Part shown: piece by piece, positions 44,479 to 52,423 of the stretch
Layout: each line of letters starts with the position of its first letter
How positions within the stretch are numbered: the stretch's first letter is position 1
DNA from: Bog-756 sp050014755
Lineage (GTDB): Bacteria; Actinomycetota; Acidimicrobiia; Acidimicrobiales; RAAP-2
Assembly: GCA_050014755.1 (NCBI GenBank)
Contig: JBEKCS010000003.1
Coordinates: 1 to 64,000, forward strand
Length of the DNA stretch: 64,000 nucleotides
Reading direction: 5' to 3'
The notes under the pieces: model-generated
What the model saw: the letters and a program-made list of their open reading frames with translations, nothing else
Told to the model about the DNA's origin: nothing
Databases searched by the model: none
Position numbers and translations under genes: made by a program

Positions 44479-45374
44479 CTCTCGTCCTCGTCCACCGGCG
44501 CCCCGGGTGCCGTCGTCGCCACCTGCTCGGTCGCCGTGCGCGTCGGAGGCTCCACGTCGCCGAGGTAGGCGGTGCGCACCGCCGGGTCGCTGCGGACCTC
44601 CTCGGGGGTGCCCACGGCGATCCGCTCCCCGAAGTCGAGGACCACCACCAGGTCCGAGAGGGCGAGGACGGCGGCGACGTCGTGCTCCACGATGACCAGG
44701 GACAGCCCGTCGTCGCTCTGCTGCACGATCTCCCCGAAGACGGTGATCAGGTTCTCGGACCCGTGGAGGTCGAGTCCGGACAGCGGTTCGTCCAGGAGCA
44801 GGACCCGCGGCTCGCTGGCCAGGGCCCGTCCCACCTCGACGAGCCGGATGACCCCCAGCGGCAGGGCGGCCACCGGGGCCTTGGCCACATGGGTGAGGTG
44901 GAGGAGCTCGAGCAGCCCGTCGACCTTGTCGGTCTCCCCCGCGGAGGTACGGAACAGGGCCCGTGGATCGAGCATGTCCCGCCACATCCGGTGGGGGGCC
45001 ACCCGGGCCCGGTAGGCGAGCACGAGGTGCTCACGAACCGTGAGCCCCATGAACAGCTCCGGCTGCTGGAACGTCCGGGCCAGTCCCCGGGTCGCCCGGT
45101 GCCGGGCGGACATGCCGGTCACGTCGTCGCCCTGGATGCTGACCGTCCCCTGGTTGGGACTCAGCAGTCCGGACAGGACGGCGAGCAGGGTCGACTTGCC
45201 GGCGCCGTTCGGCCCGACCAGACCGACGATGCTCCCCCGTCGTACGTCGAGGGACACACCCGAGAGCGCGGTCAGCCCGCCGAAGCGGACGGTGATCCCG
45301 TCGGCCGAGAGCGCGGCCGGCTCTCCGCCTCCCACCGTGGCCCCAGTCGCCCCGGCATCGGTCGCGGTGGCCAT
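44475..45374 (-). CDS. livG: Branched-chain-type ABC transporter ATPase LivG
   Basis: The 299-residue ABC ATPase has Walker A GPNGAGKST, the LivG-type TRGLARTFQQPELFMGLTVREHL, Walker B VLLLDEPLSGLD and HDVAAVLALSDLVVVLDFG. The ABC signature is unusual: LPLGVIRLVEVGRAL in place of LPYGxQRxLEIARAL. ATG at 45374 or GTG at 45377 are both possible next to the LivHM stop. An extension of about 20 residues precedes the domain. It works with LivF on the same fused permease. Confidence 0.92.
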   Translation of the reverse strand: MATATDAGATGATVGGGEPAALSADGITVRFGGLTALSGVSLDVRRGSIVGLVGPNGAGKSTLLAVLSGLLSPNQGTVSIQGDDVTGMSARHRATRGLARTFQQPELFMGLTVREHLVLAYRARVAPHRMWRDMLDPRALFRTSAGETDKVDGLLELLHLTHVAKAPVAALPLGVIRLVEVGRALASEPRVLLLDEPLSGLDLHGSENLITVFGEIVQQSDDGLSLVIVEHDVAAVLALSDLVVVLDFGERIAVGTPEEVRSDPAVRTAYLGDVEPPTRTATEQVATTAPGAPVDEDER

Positions 45375-47422
45375 CACGGCGCGTTCCCCGCGACGCCGGG
45401 CACCACGCCGACGGTCTCGGTCTCGACCACCCCGGCCTGGACCCTCTCGGCGAAGTGGTCGTCGGCCAGGCTTCCGGGAGCCACCCGCTGGAGCACGTGG
45501 CGAAGGCGGCGGCTCTGCTCCGCCAGGATCCCGTCAGGGAACTTGGCGGCCGAGATGGCACCCAGACCGAAGATCACCGGCAGCACGTTCGCCGTCCACG
45601 TCGGGAGGTACGACTGACAGATCGCCGGGAGCATCACGAAGGCGAGCCCGGCCACCAGCGCGGCGGTGGTGGACCGGATGCCGATGGTGACCAGCGAGGC
45701 GAACCACACGATCCCGGCGAACGTGGCGAATTCGCTCGGCACCACGGTCGACTGCGACACGGCCAGGAGACCGCCCCCCGCACCGGCGATGAACGCCGCC
45801 GTGGCTCCGGCCAGCACCTTCATCTGGACCACGCTGATCCCGGACGTCCGGGCGCCGGCCTCGCTCCACCGCGCCGCGTTGAGGGCGAGCCCGGTCGTGG
45901 ATCGCCGCAGGTTGACGATGAAGAGGGACACGACCACGAAGGCGGCCAGGCACAGATACGCGTAGGACAGGTCGGAACTGGCGAAGTCCGGGCGGTTCAG
46001 GGTCACGCCGAGGCCCTGGTTGACGAAGGTGGGCAGGGTGAACACGAGGTTTTCGATGAGCAGCCCGAAGGTGAGGGTCACCAGGGCCACGTAGAGGTCG
46101 CCGAGGCGGATGCTCAGGAACCCGATGAGGGCCCCGAGCCCCATGGCCACGATCCCTCCGGCCACCACGGCGGCCAGCACGGGCCACCCTTGGTGGTTGG
46201 CCAACTCGGCGGTGGTGAGGGCCCCCACGCCGGCGAAGGTGATCTGGCAGAGCCAGAGCATCCCGCCCTCCCCGGTGACCAGCGTCCACGAGAGGAAGAT
46301 CACGGCGAAGGCGAAGGCCTGGGACGTCAGCCCGACCCAGAAGCCACCCACGACCAGGGGCAGGGCCACGGCGACGGCCACGAGCGCCAGCGGTCCTGCG
46401 TAGCGTCCGAAGAAGCTGAGCGAGGCCGTCTCGACCACGGTCGACGTCGAGGCCGCCAGCTTGCTCTCGCCCTGCGGGGTGATCGCCCGGTCCAGGGCTC
46501 CGCCCCACCCCTCGGTCTCCCCCACCCGCCCGCCGCGGACCAGGCTGTAGAGCAGCACCACCGCGATGACGATGAACGGGACGGCGTCGATGATCTCACT
46601 CGTCCAGGCGCTGGCCGGCGGGAGGTACCGCTGGATCAGCGAGGTGGCCACACCCATGAGGAGCCCGACCCCGACGGCGATCGGCAGGCTCCGGAGCTTG
46701 GCGGCGATGACGGCGGCGAACGAGGCGGCGATGAGCAGCGTGAAGTTGACGGCGTCGAGCCCGATGACGGGTGCGGCCAGCACACCGGTGAGCCCCGCGA
46801 GGAAGGTGCTCACCGCCCAGACGCCGATCGAGATGGCCTTCGGGTTGGTACCGGACAGATCGGTCATGGCCGTGGAGTCGACCATGGCCCGCACCTTCAG
46901 CCCGACGTCGCTGTACTTGAGCACCAGCGCCCCGGCCACGACGATCACGAGGACGCTGATGTAGACGATGACCTGGTCCAGCGTCACGGGCACACCGAGG
47001 AAGTGGAACACCCGCACCGGTTCCGGGGCCAGTCCCGGCGCCTCCTGGATGGCCTGGCTCCCGAAGACCAGTGTGGCGAGGGACGGGAGGGCGACCGAGA
47101 GGCCGATGGTGGCCACCACCTTGATCAGCGGCGAGGACAGGCGCAGGTGGCGGAAGAGGATCGCGTAGAGGAGCGCGCCGAGCAACGGTGCGGCGATCAG
47201 GATGGACACGGCGCCGGCGGCCGGGATGCTCCAGCTCTGTTGGGTGTGGAGGTAGTAGTAGAGGCGGGCGATGAAGAACGCCATCGCACCGAAGGCGAAG
47301 TTGAGGATGCCCGACGAGGTATACGTGATCACCAGGCCAGCGGACGCGATCGCGTAGATTCCGCCCAGCACCAGTCCCGCGATCACGAATTGAAGCAACT
47401 CGAACTCCCCCTGCTGTGCCAT
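45374..47422 (-). CDS. Fused LivH-LivM permease of a branched-chain-type ABC importer
   Basis: A 682-residue membrane protein. The first half (to about 300) is LivH-like: FVIAGLVLGGIYAIASAGLVITYTSSGILNFAFGAMAF. The second (about 350-640) is LivM-like: TLVTGEGGMLWLCQITFAGVGALTTAELA and GLLIENLVFTLPTF. Most bacteria encode these separately. The family imports branched-chain amino acids, amides or aromatic acids. No binding protein is found in the window, so it must be encoded elsewhere. The ATG at 47422 directly follows an 11-bp hairpin containing its AGGGG ribosome site. A GTG at 47437 in the loop is an alternative start. Confidence 0.92.
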   Translation of the reverse strand: MAQQGEFELLQFVIAGLVLGGIYAIASAGLVITYTSSGILNFAFGAMAFFIARLYYYLHTQQSWSIPAAGAVSILIAAPLLGALLYAILFRHLRLSSPLIKVVATIGLSVALPSLATLVFGSQAIQEAPGLAPEPVRVFHFLGVPVTLDQVIVYISVLVIVVAGALVLKYSDVGLKVRAMVDSTAMTDLSGTNPKAISIGVWAVSTFLAGLTGVLAAPVIGLDAVNFTLLIAASFAAVIAAKLRSLPIAVGVGLLMGVATSLIQRYLPPASAWTSEIIDAVPFIVIAVVLLYSLVRGGRVGETEGWGGALDRAITPQGESKLAASTSTVVETASLSFFGRYAGPLALVAVAVALPLVVGGFWVGLTSQAFAFAVIFLSWTLVTGEGGMLWLCQITFAGVGALTTAELANHQGWPVLAAVVAGGIVAMGLGALIGFLSIRLGDLYVALVTLTFGLLIENLVFTLPTFVNQGLGVTLNRPDFASSDLSYAYLCLAAFVVVSLFIVNLRRSTTGLALNAARWSEAGARTSGISVVQMKVLAGATAAFIAGAGGGLLAVSQSTVVPSEFATFAGIVWFASLVTIGIRSTTAALVAGLAFVMLPAICQSYLPTWTANVLPVIFGLGAISAAKFPDGILAEQSRRLRHVLQRVAPGSLADDHFAERVQAGVVETETVGVVPGVAGNAP

Positions 47423-47453
47423 CCGACCCCTGCCCACGGCGAGCAGGGGTCGG
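47423..47453 (-). promoter_or_regulatory. Perfect hairpin that sequesters the livHM ribosome-binding site
   Basis: On the mRNA, CCGACCCCTGC pairs over 11 bases with GCAGGGGTCGG around a 9-base loop, and the ATG follows with no gap. AGGGG, the only ribosome site, is inside the 3' arm, so folding would block initiation. It can hardly be a terminator because no gene ends there. It could be a translational switch (protein, ligand or temperature). Function is inferred from structure. Confidence 0.6.
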
Positions 47454-47871
47454 CTACCTGATCATCCGGTCAGTGCATCCATCAGCTCGACCGTCGCTTC
47501 CATCGGATCGACTGTCGACAGGCTTCGCGCACGTTCTTTCCGTGGCAGAACACCGTATACCAAATAAGGGAACCACTCTTGCCCGTTCGGAGCAGGATTG
47601 TTTCCGTGTCGCCCCCTCCGGGAGACGTCCCGACCGGCCCGAATCCACCGGTTCCAGGGACCCCGGATCGAACCGTCCCGCGGAACGAGGATTCCGGTGG
47701 GGAACCCGTCCCCCGTCCCCCCACGTCCCCCGGCGTCGTTCGGCGCGCTCACCCGTTCAGTCTTGCAGGCCCGTCCGCCGCCGGCCACGCTCACTTCGCC
47801 CACGTCACCACCGGCGTGGCCGCCGCTACACTCCGGTCGGTCGTGACCCGAGAGCCCGGAAGGACGCCAGC
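47454..47871. promoter_or_regulatory. Divergent intergenic region (livHM / ABM monooxygenase)
   Basis: With the hairpin, 449 bases lie without a convincing gene. An A/T-rich core at 47549-47572 (GTATACCAAATAAGG within it) is the most promoter-like stretch; read on minus it gives TATACG about 130 bases before the livHM start. Near the right end CTCCGGTCGGTCG (47831-47843) is a weaker match to the box shared by the promoters at 52.3, 55.2 and 58.2 kb. Open frames here lack start signals and codon bias. Confidence 0.4.
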
Positions 47872-48180
47872 GTGATCTTCATCGTCGTCAAGCAGAAGGT
47901 GCGAGCCAAGTACGCCGACGACTGGGTGAACCTGGTTGCGGACTTCACCGCCGCCACCCGTGCGGAGCCCGGGAACATCTGCTTCGAGTGGTCCCGGAGC
48001 GTCGACGACCCCACGGTCTACGTCCTGGTCGAGGCGTTCACCGACGCGGCAGCCGGCGAGGCCCACGTCCAGTCGGAGCACTTCAAGACGGCCAGCGCCC
48101 AGCTCGCCAACTGGCTCGCCGCCGTCCCGGAGATCGTCCATGTGGAGGCCCCGGGCGACGGGTTCGCCCCGATGACCTGA
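47872..48180 (+). CDS. Antibiotic biosynthesis monooxygenase (ABM) domain protein
   Basis: The 102-residue small ferredoxin-like fold protein has MIFIVVKQKVRAKYADDWVNL at the start, TRAEPGNICFEWSRSVDDP and YVLVEAFTDAAAGEAHVQSEHF. These match the YgiN/ABM family, cofactor-free oxygenases acting on quinols or polycyclic phenols, usually as dimers. The GTG at 47872 follows GGAAGGA. It begins the oxidative block on the right and converges on the CMD-type gene. Confidence 0.88.
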   Translation: MIFIVVKQKVRAKYADDWVNLVADFTAATRAEPGNICFEWSRSVDDPTVYVLVEAFTDAAAGEAHVQSEHFKTASAQLANWLAAVPEIVHVEAPGDGFAPMT

Positions 48181-48219
48181 CCTCGGCGCCCCCGATACCG
48201 GGACGGTCGGCGGCCCGGA

Positions 48220-48798
48220 TCAGGTCCGGTCCCGAAGGTCGTCGTCGAGTTCGACGTCGAAGGTGCGGAACGCCATGGCCAACAGGTCGTAGGCACCGAC
48301 GGTGAAGACGACGTCCATGAGCTGCTGGACGTCGAGCTCGTCGGCCAGGGTGGCCCAGGTGCCGTCCGAGAGGCGGGCGTCCCGGACCAGCTCGTCGGCC
48401 GCGGCCAACAGGGCGGCTTCGAACGTCGACCAATTCCCGTCCCCGGGCCCCGACCGGACGTGCTCGAGCTCGGCCCCGCTGATCCCCGCGTCTGCGGCCA
48501 GCACTGCGTGCTGCGCCCACTCGTAGGCCGCGTCGCGCAGCACGGCGACCCGCAGGATGAGCAGCTCGCGCTGGCGGGGTGTGATCGTCGACGCGAACAG
48601 CACGTGGCCGTTGAAGTGGTGATAGGCGGTGGTCAGCTCCGGATGGTGGGCGAGCATCCCGAGGGCGTTGAGGCCCTTCGGCCGCGACGGGTCACGGGAC
48701 GGGAACGGGTACCGGGGGTTGGGGGGTCGCAGCGCGGCGATGGCGTCGGACATCCCCGGCGGCCACTCGTCGGGCGGGAGCGGATCGACCCGGCCCAT
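48220..48798 (-). CDS. Carboxymuconolactone decarboxylase-like protein
   Basis: This 192-residue CMD/AhpD-fold protein has TPRQRELLILRVAVLRDAAYEWAQHAVLAADAG, then ALLAAADELVRDARLSDGTWATL and QLMDVVFTVGAYDLLAMAF. The CxxC of peroxidase-type members is absent, so an AhpD role is unlikely and a decarboxylase/lactonase or binding role is more likely. One base separates it from the SDR upstream, so it ends the operon TauD / SDR / CMD. Confidence 0.88.
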   Translation of the reverse strand: MGRVDPLPPDEWPPGMSDAIAALRPPNPRYPFPSRDPSRPKGLNALGMLAHHPELTTAYHHFNGHVLFASTITPRQRELLILRVAVLRDAAYEWAQHAVLAADAGISGAELEHVRSGPGDGNWSTFEAALLAAADELVRDARLSDGTWATLADELDVQQLMDVVFTVGAYDLLAMAFRTFDVELDDDLRDRT

Positions 48799-48799
48799 G

Positions 48800-49585
48800 T
48801 CAGGTGTTGCGACCGCCGTTGACGCCGATCACCTGGCCGGTCACGTACGACGCCTCGTCGGTGACCAGGAAGGCGGTGGCTGCGGCGATGTCCTCCGGGC
48901 GGCCGATCCGCCGTACCGGAGTCCGTTGTTCGTGCTCCTCGACCGGTCCCCCGAGACGGCCCCGTGCCTCGTTGGCCCGCAGCATCGGCGTGTCGATGAA
49001 TCCGGGAGGGATGGTGTTGACGGTGATCCCCTTGGGCCCGAACTCGAGCGCCAGGGACTTGGTGAGCCCGATGACGGCGGCCTTCGACGACACGTACGCG
49101 GCCATGTAGGGCTGGCCGCCCTGAGCACTCGACGAGGAGATGTTGACGATGCGGCCCCACCCGGCCTCGAGCATGTGGGGGATCACCACCTGGCAGCAGT
49201 GGAAGGTGCCGGTGAGGTTCACCGAGTGCACCCGCTGCCACGTCTCGAGGTCGATCTTGAGGAACGGGCCGAACTGCTCCAACCCGGCGTTGTTGACCAG
49301 GATCGTGGGGGCACCCAGGTTCTGCGCCACGTGGTCGACGGCCACCTCCACCCCGGCCCGGTCGGTGACGTCGGCCTCGACGCCTATGGCCGTACCGCCT
49401 CCGGCGACGATGGTGGCTGCGGCCCCGTCCGCCGATGCCCCATCACGGTCGAGCACGGCGACGGCCGCCCCGTCGGCGGCCAGTCGGGCGCCGATGGCCA
49501 GACCGATGCCCGATCCGCCGCCCGTGACGACGGCGACCTTCCCCCGCAGATCTCTCGCTCCGGGGGCGGCGCCGGTGTCACTCAC
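48800..49585 (-). CDS. Short-chain dehydrogenase/reductase
   Basis: This 261-residue classical SDR has GGGSGIG (about residues 22-28), LDRDG at the adenine pocket, NNAG, Ser in NISSSSAQG, AYVSSKAAV (Tyr/Lys), PPGFIDTPM and the ending YVTGQVIGVNGGRN. The Asp after beta-2 favours NAD. The GTG at 49585 overlaps the dioxygenase stop (GTGA), so it acts in the same operon, perhaps oxidising the hydroxylated product. Confidence 0.93.
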   Translation of the reverse strand: MSDTGAAPGARDLRGKVAVVTGGGSGIGLAIGARLAADGAAVAVLDRDGASADGAAATIVAGGGTAIGVEADVTDRAGVEVAVDHVAQNLGAPTILVNNAGLEQFGPFLKIDLETWQRVHSVNLTGTFHCCQVVIPHMLEAGWGRIVNISSSSAQGGQPYMAAYVSSKAAVIGLTKSLALEFGPKGITVNTIPPGFIDTPMLRANEARGRLGGPVEEHEQRTPVRRIGRPEDIAAATAFLVTDEASYVTGQVIGVNGGRNT

Positions 49586-50412
49586 TGGATCGGCTCGTCG
49601 CCGGCAAAGGTCGTCCGGTGCATGTCCCGGGGGGAGTCCGGGTCGTAGGGCAGGGCGCGGTGGAGCACGCCACGGTTGTCCCAGACCACGACGTCACCGA
49701 TCCGCCACTCGTGCCGGTAGACGCGCTCGGCGGTGGTGGCACGGGCGAGGAGGTCGTCGAGGAGGGCCCGACTCTCGTCGGGGTCCATGCCGACCACGTA
49801 GTCGGCGGTGGCCCCGAGCACCAGCGACTTGCGGCCCGAGCGGTGGGTCCACACGAGCGGGTGCTCCTTGGGCGGTCGCTGCCGCATCATCTCGAGGGCC
49901 TCGGGCGAGGGATTCGGGTTCTGCAGGCGCTGGGACGCCTCGATGGTGTGGACGACCCGGATCGACTCGCAGCGCGCCTTCTCGTCGTCGGTCAGGCCCT
50001 CGTAGGCCTGGTACGAGCTGGCGAACTCGGTCTCGCCGCCCGAGTCGGCCACGGCGTGGGCGCTGAGCATGGTGGCCATGATGGGGACGTCGTCGGTGCA
50101 CCCGTCGATGTGCCAGTCGAAGGTGCCCTTCAGGTACGCCGCTGCCGGGTTCTTGTCCGGGTTGAGCGTGACCAGGAAGATCTCGGGGTTCTCCCCCCGA
50201 CCCAGCTTCTCCACCGTGCCGAGCTTGCGGCTGAACGCCACCTGGGCATCGTCGTCGAGGTTCAGGTCGCGGAAGACGAGCGCCCCGTACGCCTCCAGGG
50301 CCTCGAGCGTCGCCTCCGGCAGGGCATCGTCGTGCACCAACTGGTCACGGTCGACGCCCTCCACCAGTGCGCCCACCGTCGATGTCAACTTCTCGGTCTT
50401 GAGCACGGTCAC
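49582..50412 (-). CDS. TauD/TfdA-family alpha-ketoglutarate dioxygenase
   Basis: The 276-residue product has the iron triad: His101 and Asp103 in DWHIDG, with the distal His in DNRGVLHRALPY, and an Arg in MHRTTF that would hold alpha-ketoglutarate. The family hydroxylates taurine, aryloxy-acids, sulfonates or side-chain CH groups with loss of CO2 and succinate. It heads the operon with SDR and CMD protein. The start is the GTG at 50412, preceded by GGGGGATC. An AGAGTAC box lies upstream. Confidence 0.93.
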   Translation of the reverse strand: MTVLKTEKLTSTVGALVEGVDRDQLVHDDALPEATLEALEAYGALVFRDLNLDDDAQVAFSRKLGTVEKLGRGENPEIFLVTLNPDKNPAAAYLKGTFDWHIDGCTDDVPIMATMLSAHAVADSGGETEFASSYQAYEGLTDDEKARCESIRVVHTIEASQRLQNPNPSPEALEMMRQRPPKEHPLVWTHRSGRKSLVLGATADYVVGMDPDESRALLDDLLARATTAERVYRHEWRIGDVVVWDNRGVLHRALPYDPDSPRDMHRTTFAGDEPIQ

Positions 50413-50515
50413 TCGGGATCCCCCTTGGTCGTCGGGTGTGCTTCGTCTGATACGGGTACTCTACTGAGGTGTGAACGCCGTTTCCGCACACACCCCGGGA
50501 GGACCGGAGGCGAGG

Positions 50516-50905
50516 TCAGTCGATGAACTCCGCCGTGCGACGGTGGAACCGCCACGTCCCGTCGGCGTGATGGAGGACGTCGTGGTACCGGCCCACCAGC
50601 TGTACCGCCCATCCGTCCCTGCCCTTCAGGAGGAAGAGGACGTCGCTGCTGGCCCGGGCCTCCTCGTCGCTCCAGTCGGTCACGTGGGTGTTGACCACGA
50701 CGTGGCGCTGGGGCCGTTTCGGCGCCCACTGGGCGAACGCCTGCCGGAGGGCGTCGTGGCCCTCGTGGGTCCCGAGGCCCGGGATCTCACAGGTGCCGTC
50801 CGGGCAGAAGGTGGCGACGACGGCGTCGGTCCGGCCGTCGTCCAGCGCCTGTGCGTAGGCGGCCAGGGTGGCCCGGACGCCTTCTGCGGCATCGGCGTAG
50901 TTCAT
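50516..50905 (-). CDS. SnoaL-like (NTF2-fold) protein
   Basis: The 129-residue cone-shaped NTF2-fold protein has VRATLAAYAQALDDGRTDAVVATFCPDGTCEIPG, GHDALRQAFAQWAP and VGRYHDVLHHADGTWRFHRRTAEF. The family includes dehydratases, isomerases and small subunits of ring-hydroxylating dioxygenases. Lying 33 bases after the Rieske alpha subunit, it could be its beta-like partner or a downstream dehydratase. No metal motif is needed. The ATG is at 50905. Confidence 0.88.
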   Translation of the reverse strand: MNYADAAEGVRATLAAYAQALDDGRTDAVVATFCPDGTCEIPGLGTHEGHDALRQAFAQWAPKRPQRHVVVNTHVTDWSDEEARASSDVLFLLKGRDGWAVQLVGRYHDVLHHADGTWRFHRRTAEFID

Positions 50906-50938
50906 CGTCGGTCTCGTCTCCGGTCTCGGTCGACGCGC

Positions 50939-52300
50939 TCAGAGGCCGAGGTCGACGACCGGCCGCTCGAGCGGGTTGAGGTTGATCTGGTGCAGGGCGG
51001 AAAGCAGTCGCTCGTAGGGGAGGCCGCCGAGGAAGCCGTCGACGGTCCGCTCGAAGTTGGCGACGCCGCCTTCGATCCCCTCGGAGAGCCGCATGTACTC
51101 GAAACTCGTGGCGTGGAGCCCCCGCTGCTGGCGTGGGAGGTTCGAGAAGTCCTGGATGGGGATCGGAGGCACCCGCGGATCGTCGTGGACCCACGGCTCG
51201 GGCGGAGTGGGCTTCTCCCCCATGCTCCCTTCGGGAAACCGGGTGAGCGACCAGATCTCCATCAGCGTCTCCTCCGGTCCGAGCGGGCGGAACCGGTACG
51301 ACGAGGCGCTGGAGTACATGGGCAGCACGAAGAAGTGGGGGAAGCAGTAACCCATGGGCTCGTTGAGGCCGGCCTCCTCGAGCTCGTTGAGGTCGGGGAT
51401 GTCGCATCCCCTCGCGCGATGCCACTCCACGACGGCGTCGTTGAGCGTGCGCTGCCAGGTGGCCAGGGCCAGGACGGGGTCCGCGGGGAGCTCGATGTCG
51501 CGGAGGCCCTCGGCGACGGCCACGTCGTTGGCGTGGACCATGCCGGCCATGCCGTCGCTCATCGTGCGCAGGTAGTGGATCTCCGAGTCGACGAAGGTGC
51601 GCGGGTCGAACGCGGTCGGGTCGCGCGGCGGGTACCTCCCGGGGATGACCAGCTGCGGATGCGTCTCGATGACGTGGTACTGCTCGAGGAATGCCTCCTC
51701 GGCCAGCTTCCAGTTGACGGGGAGGCGGAACGAGTACCACCACTCGGCCCGGAACGACTCCATCTTCCAGGCGTCGAGGGTGGTGGCGAAGGGCTCGATG
51801 CACTGACGCAGCGGCGGCGCGTCGTCATCGAGGTTGATCCACGCGCATCCTCCCCACACCTCGCAGCGCACCGGGGTGAGGTCGATGTCGCCGGGCTGCA
51901 GATTGTGCTCGGCGAACGTCCGGGCCTTCGAGACGAAGGTGTTGGTGCCGTCCGGGGCGTAGCACCAGCCGTGGAATGGACACACGAACCCGTTGTCACA
52001 GGTACCGCGACCCTCTGCCACCCGCACGCCGCGGTGGCGACAGACGTTCTGCAGCGCCCGGGCGCCGTCCTCGGTCCGGATCACCAGGATCGACTGGTCG
52101 AGGATCTGGTACTCGGTGAAGTCGTCGGGCTGCGGGATCTCCTCGAGCCGGCACGCCATCTGCCAGGTGCGGGACCAGAGCAGGTCGACCTCCTGCTGGA
52201 AGAAGCCCGGATCGTAGTAGCGCTCCTTGGGGATCCGGTCCGGGAGCTCCACCGCGAACGGCACGGGAACGGTCGAACGCCTCTGATCCGTCATCGCCAT
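50939..52300 (-). CDS. Rieske non-haem iron oxygenase, alpha subunit
   Basis: The 453-residue product has a Rieske cluster motif (Cys87, His89, Cys107, His110 in CRHRG and CPFHGW) and a mononuclear iron site with His209 and His214 in EQYHVIETH. The N-terminus KERYYDPGFFQQEVDLLWSRTWQMACR is typical of single-component terminal oxygenases. It needs a reductase, not seen in the window. The ATG at 52300 has AAGGGAAG upstream. Promoter site TGTACCGACCGG lies 41 bases before it, shared with the divergent BVMO. Confidence 0.94.
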   Translation of the reverse strand: MAMTDQRRSTVPVPFAVELPDRIPKERYYDPGFFQQEVDLLWSRTWQMACRLEEIPQPDDFTEYQILDQSILVIRTEDGARALQNVCRHRGVRVAEGRGTCDNGFVCPFHGWCYAPDGTNTFVSKARTFAEHNLQPGDIDLTPVRCEVWGGCAWINLDDDAPPLRQCIEPFATTLDAWKMESFRAEWWYSFRLPVNWKLAEEAFLEQYHVIETHPQLVIPGRYPPRDPTAFDPRTFVDSEIHYLRTMSDGMAGMVHANDVAVAEGLRDIELPADPVLALATWQRTLNDAVVEWHRARGCDIPDLNELEEAGLNEPMGYCFPHFFVLPMYSSASSYRFRPLGPEETLMEIWSLTRFPEGSMGEKPTPPEPWVHDDPRVPPIPIQDFSNLPRQQRGLHATSFEYMRLSEGIEGGVANFERTVDGFLGGLPYERLLSALHQINLNPLERPVVDLGL

Positions 52301-52340
52301 GTCGCAACTTCCCTTTCCGATCGTGCCGCGCCGTATACTA

Positions 52341-52353
52341 ACCGGTCGGTACA
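52341..52353 (-). promoter_or_regulatory. Shared box, site A (Rieske / BVMO promoter)
   Basis: Read on minus, TGTACCGACCGGT (52353-52341) is followed by TTAGTATAC, a good -10 candidate, 41 bases before the Rieske start. It sits between divergent genes. The same TGTACCGACCGG occurs in two more divergent promoters of this block (sites B and C). A common regulator, likely TetR-type given the ACCGACCGGT half-palindrome, is inferred. Confidence 0.6.
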
Positions 52354-52423
52354 GACCGAGATTGCGCTCGTGGCGGTGCCTGAGCCTCCGATGACACAGT
52401 GACTGGATGGACGCGGCCCCACC

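Noticed and set aside
45455..47461. Long plus-strand open frame opposite livHM
   Set aside because: Charged, repetitive translation with no family resemblance; the minus frame is a clear permease.
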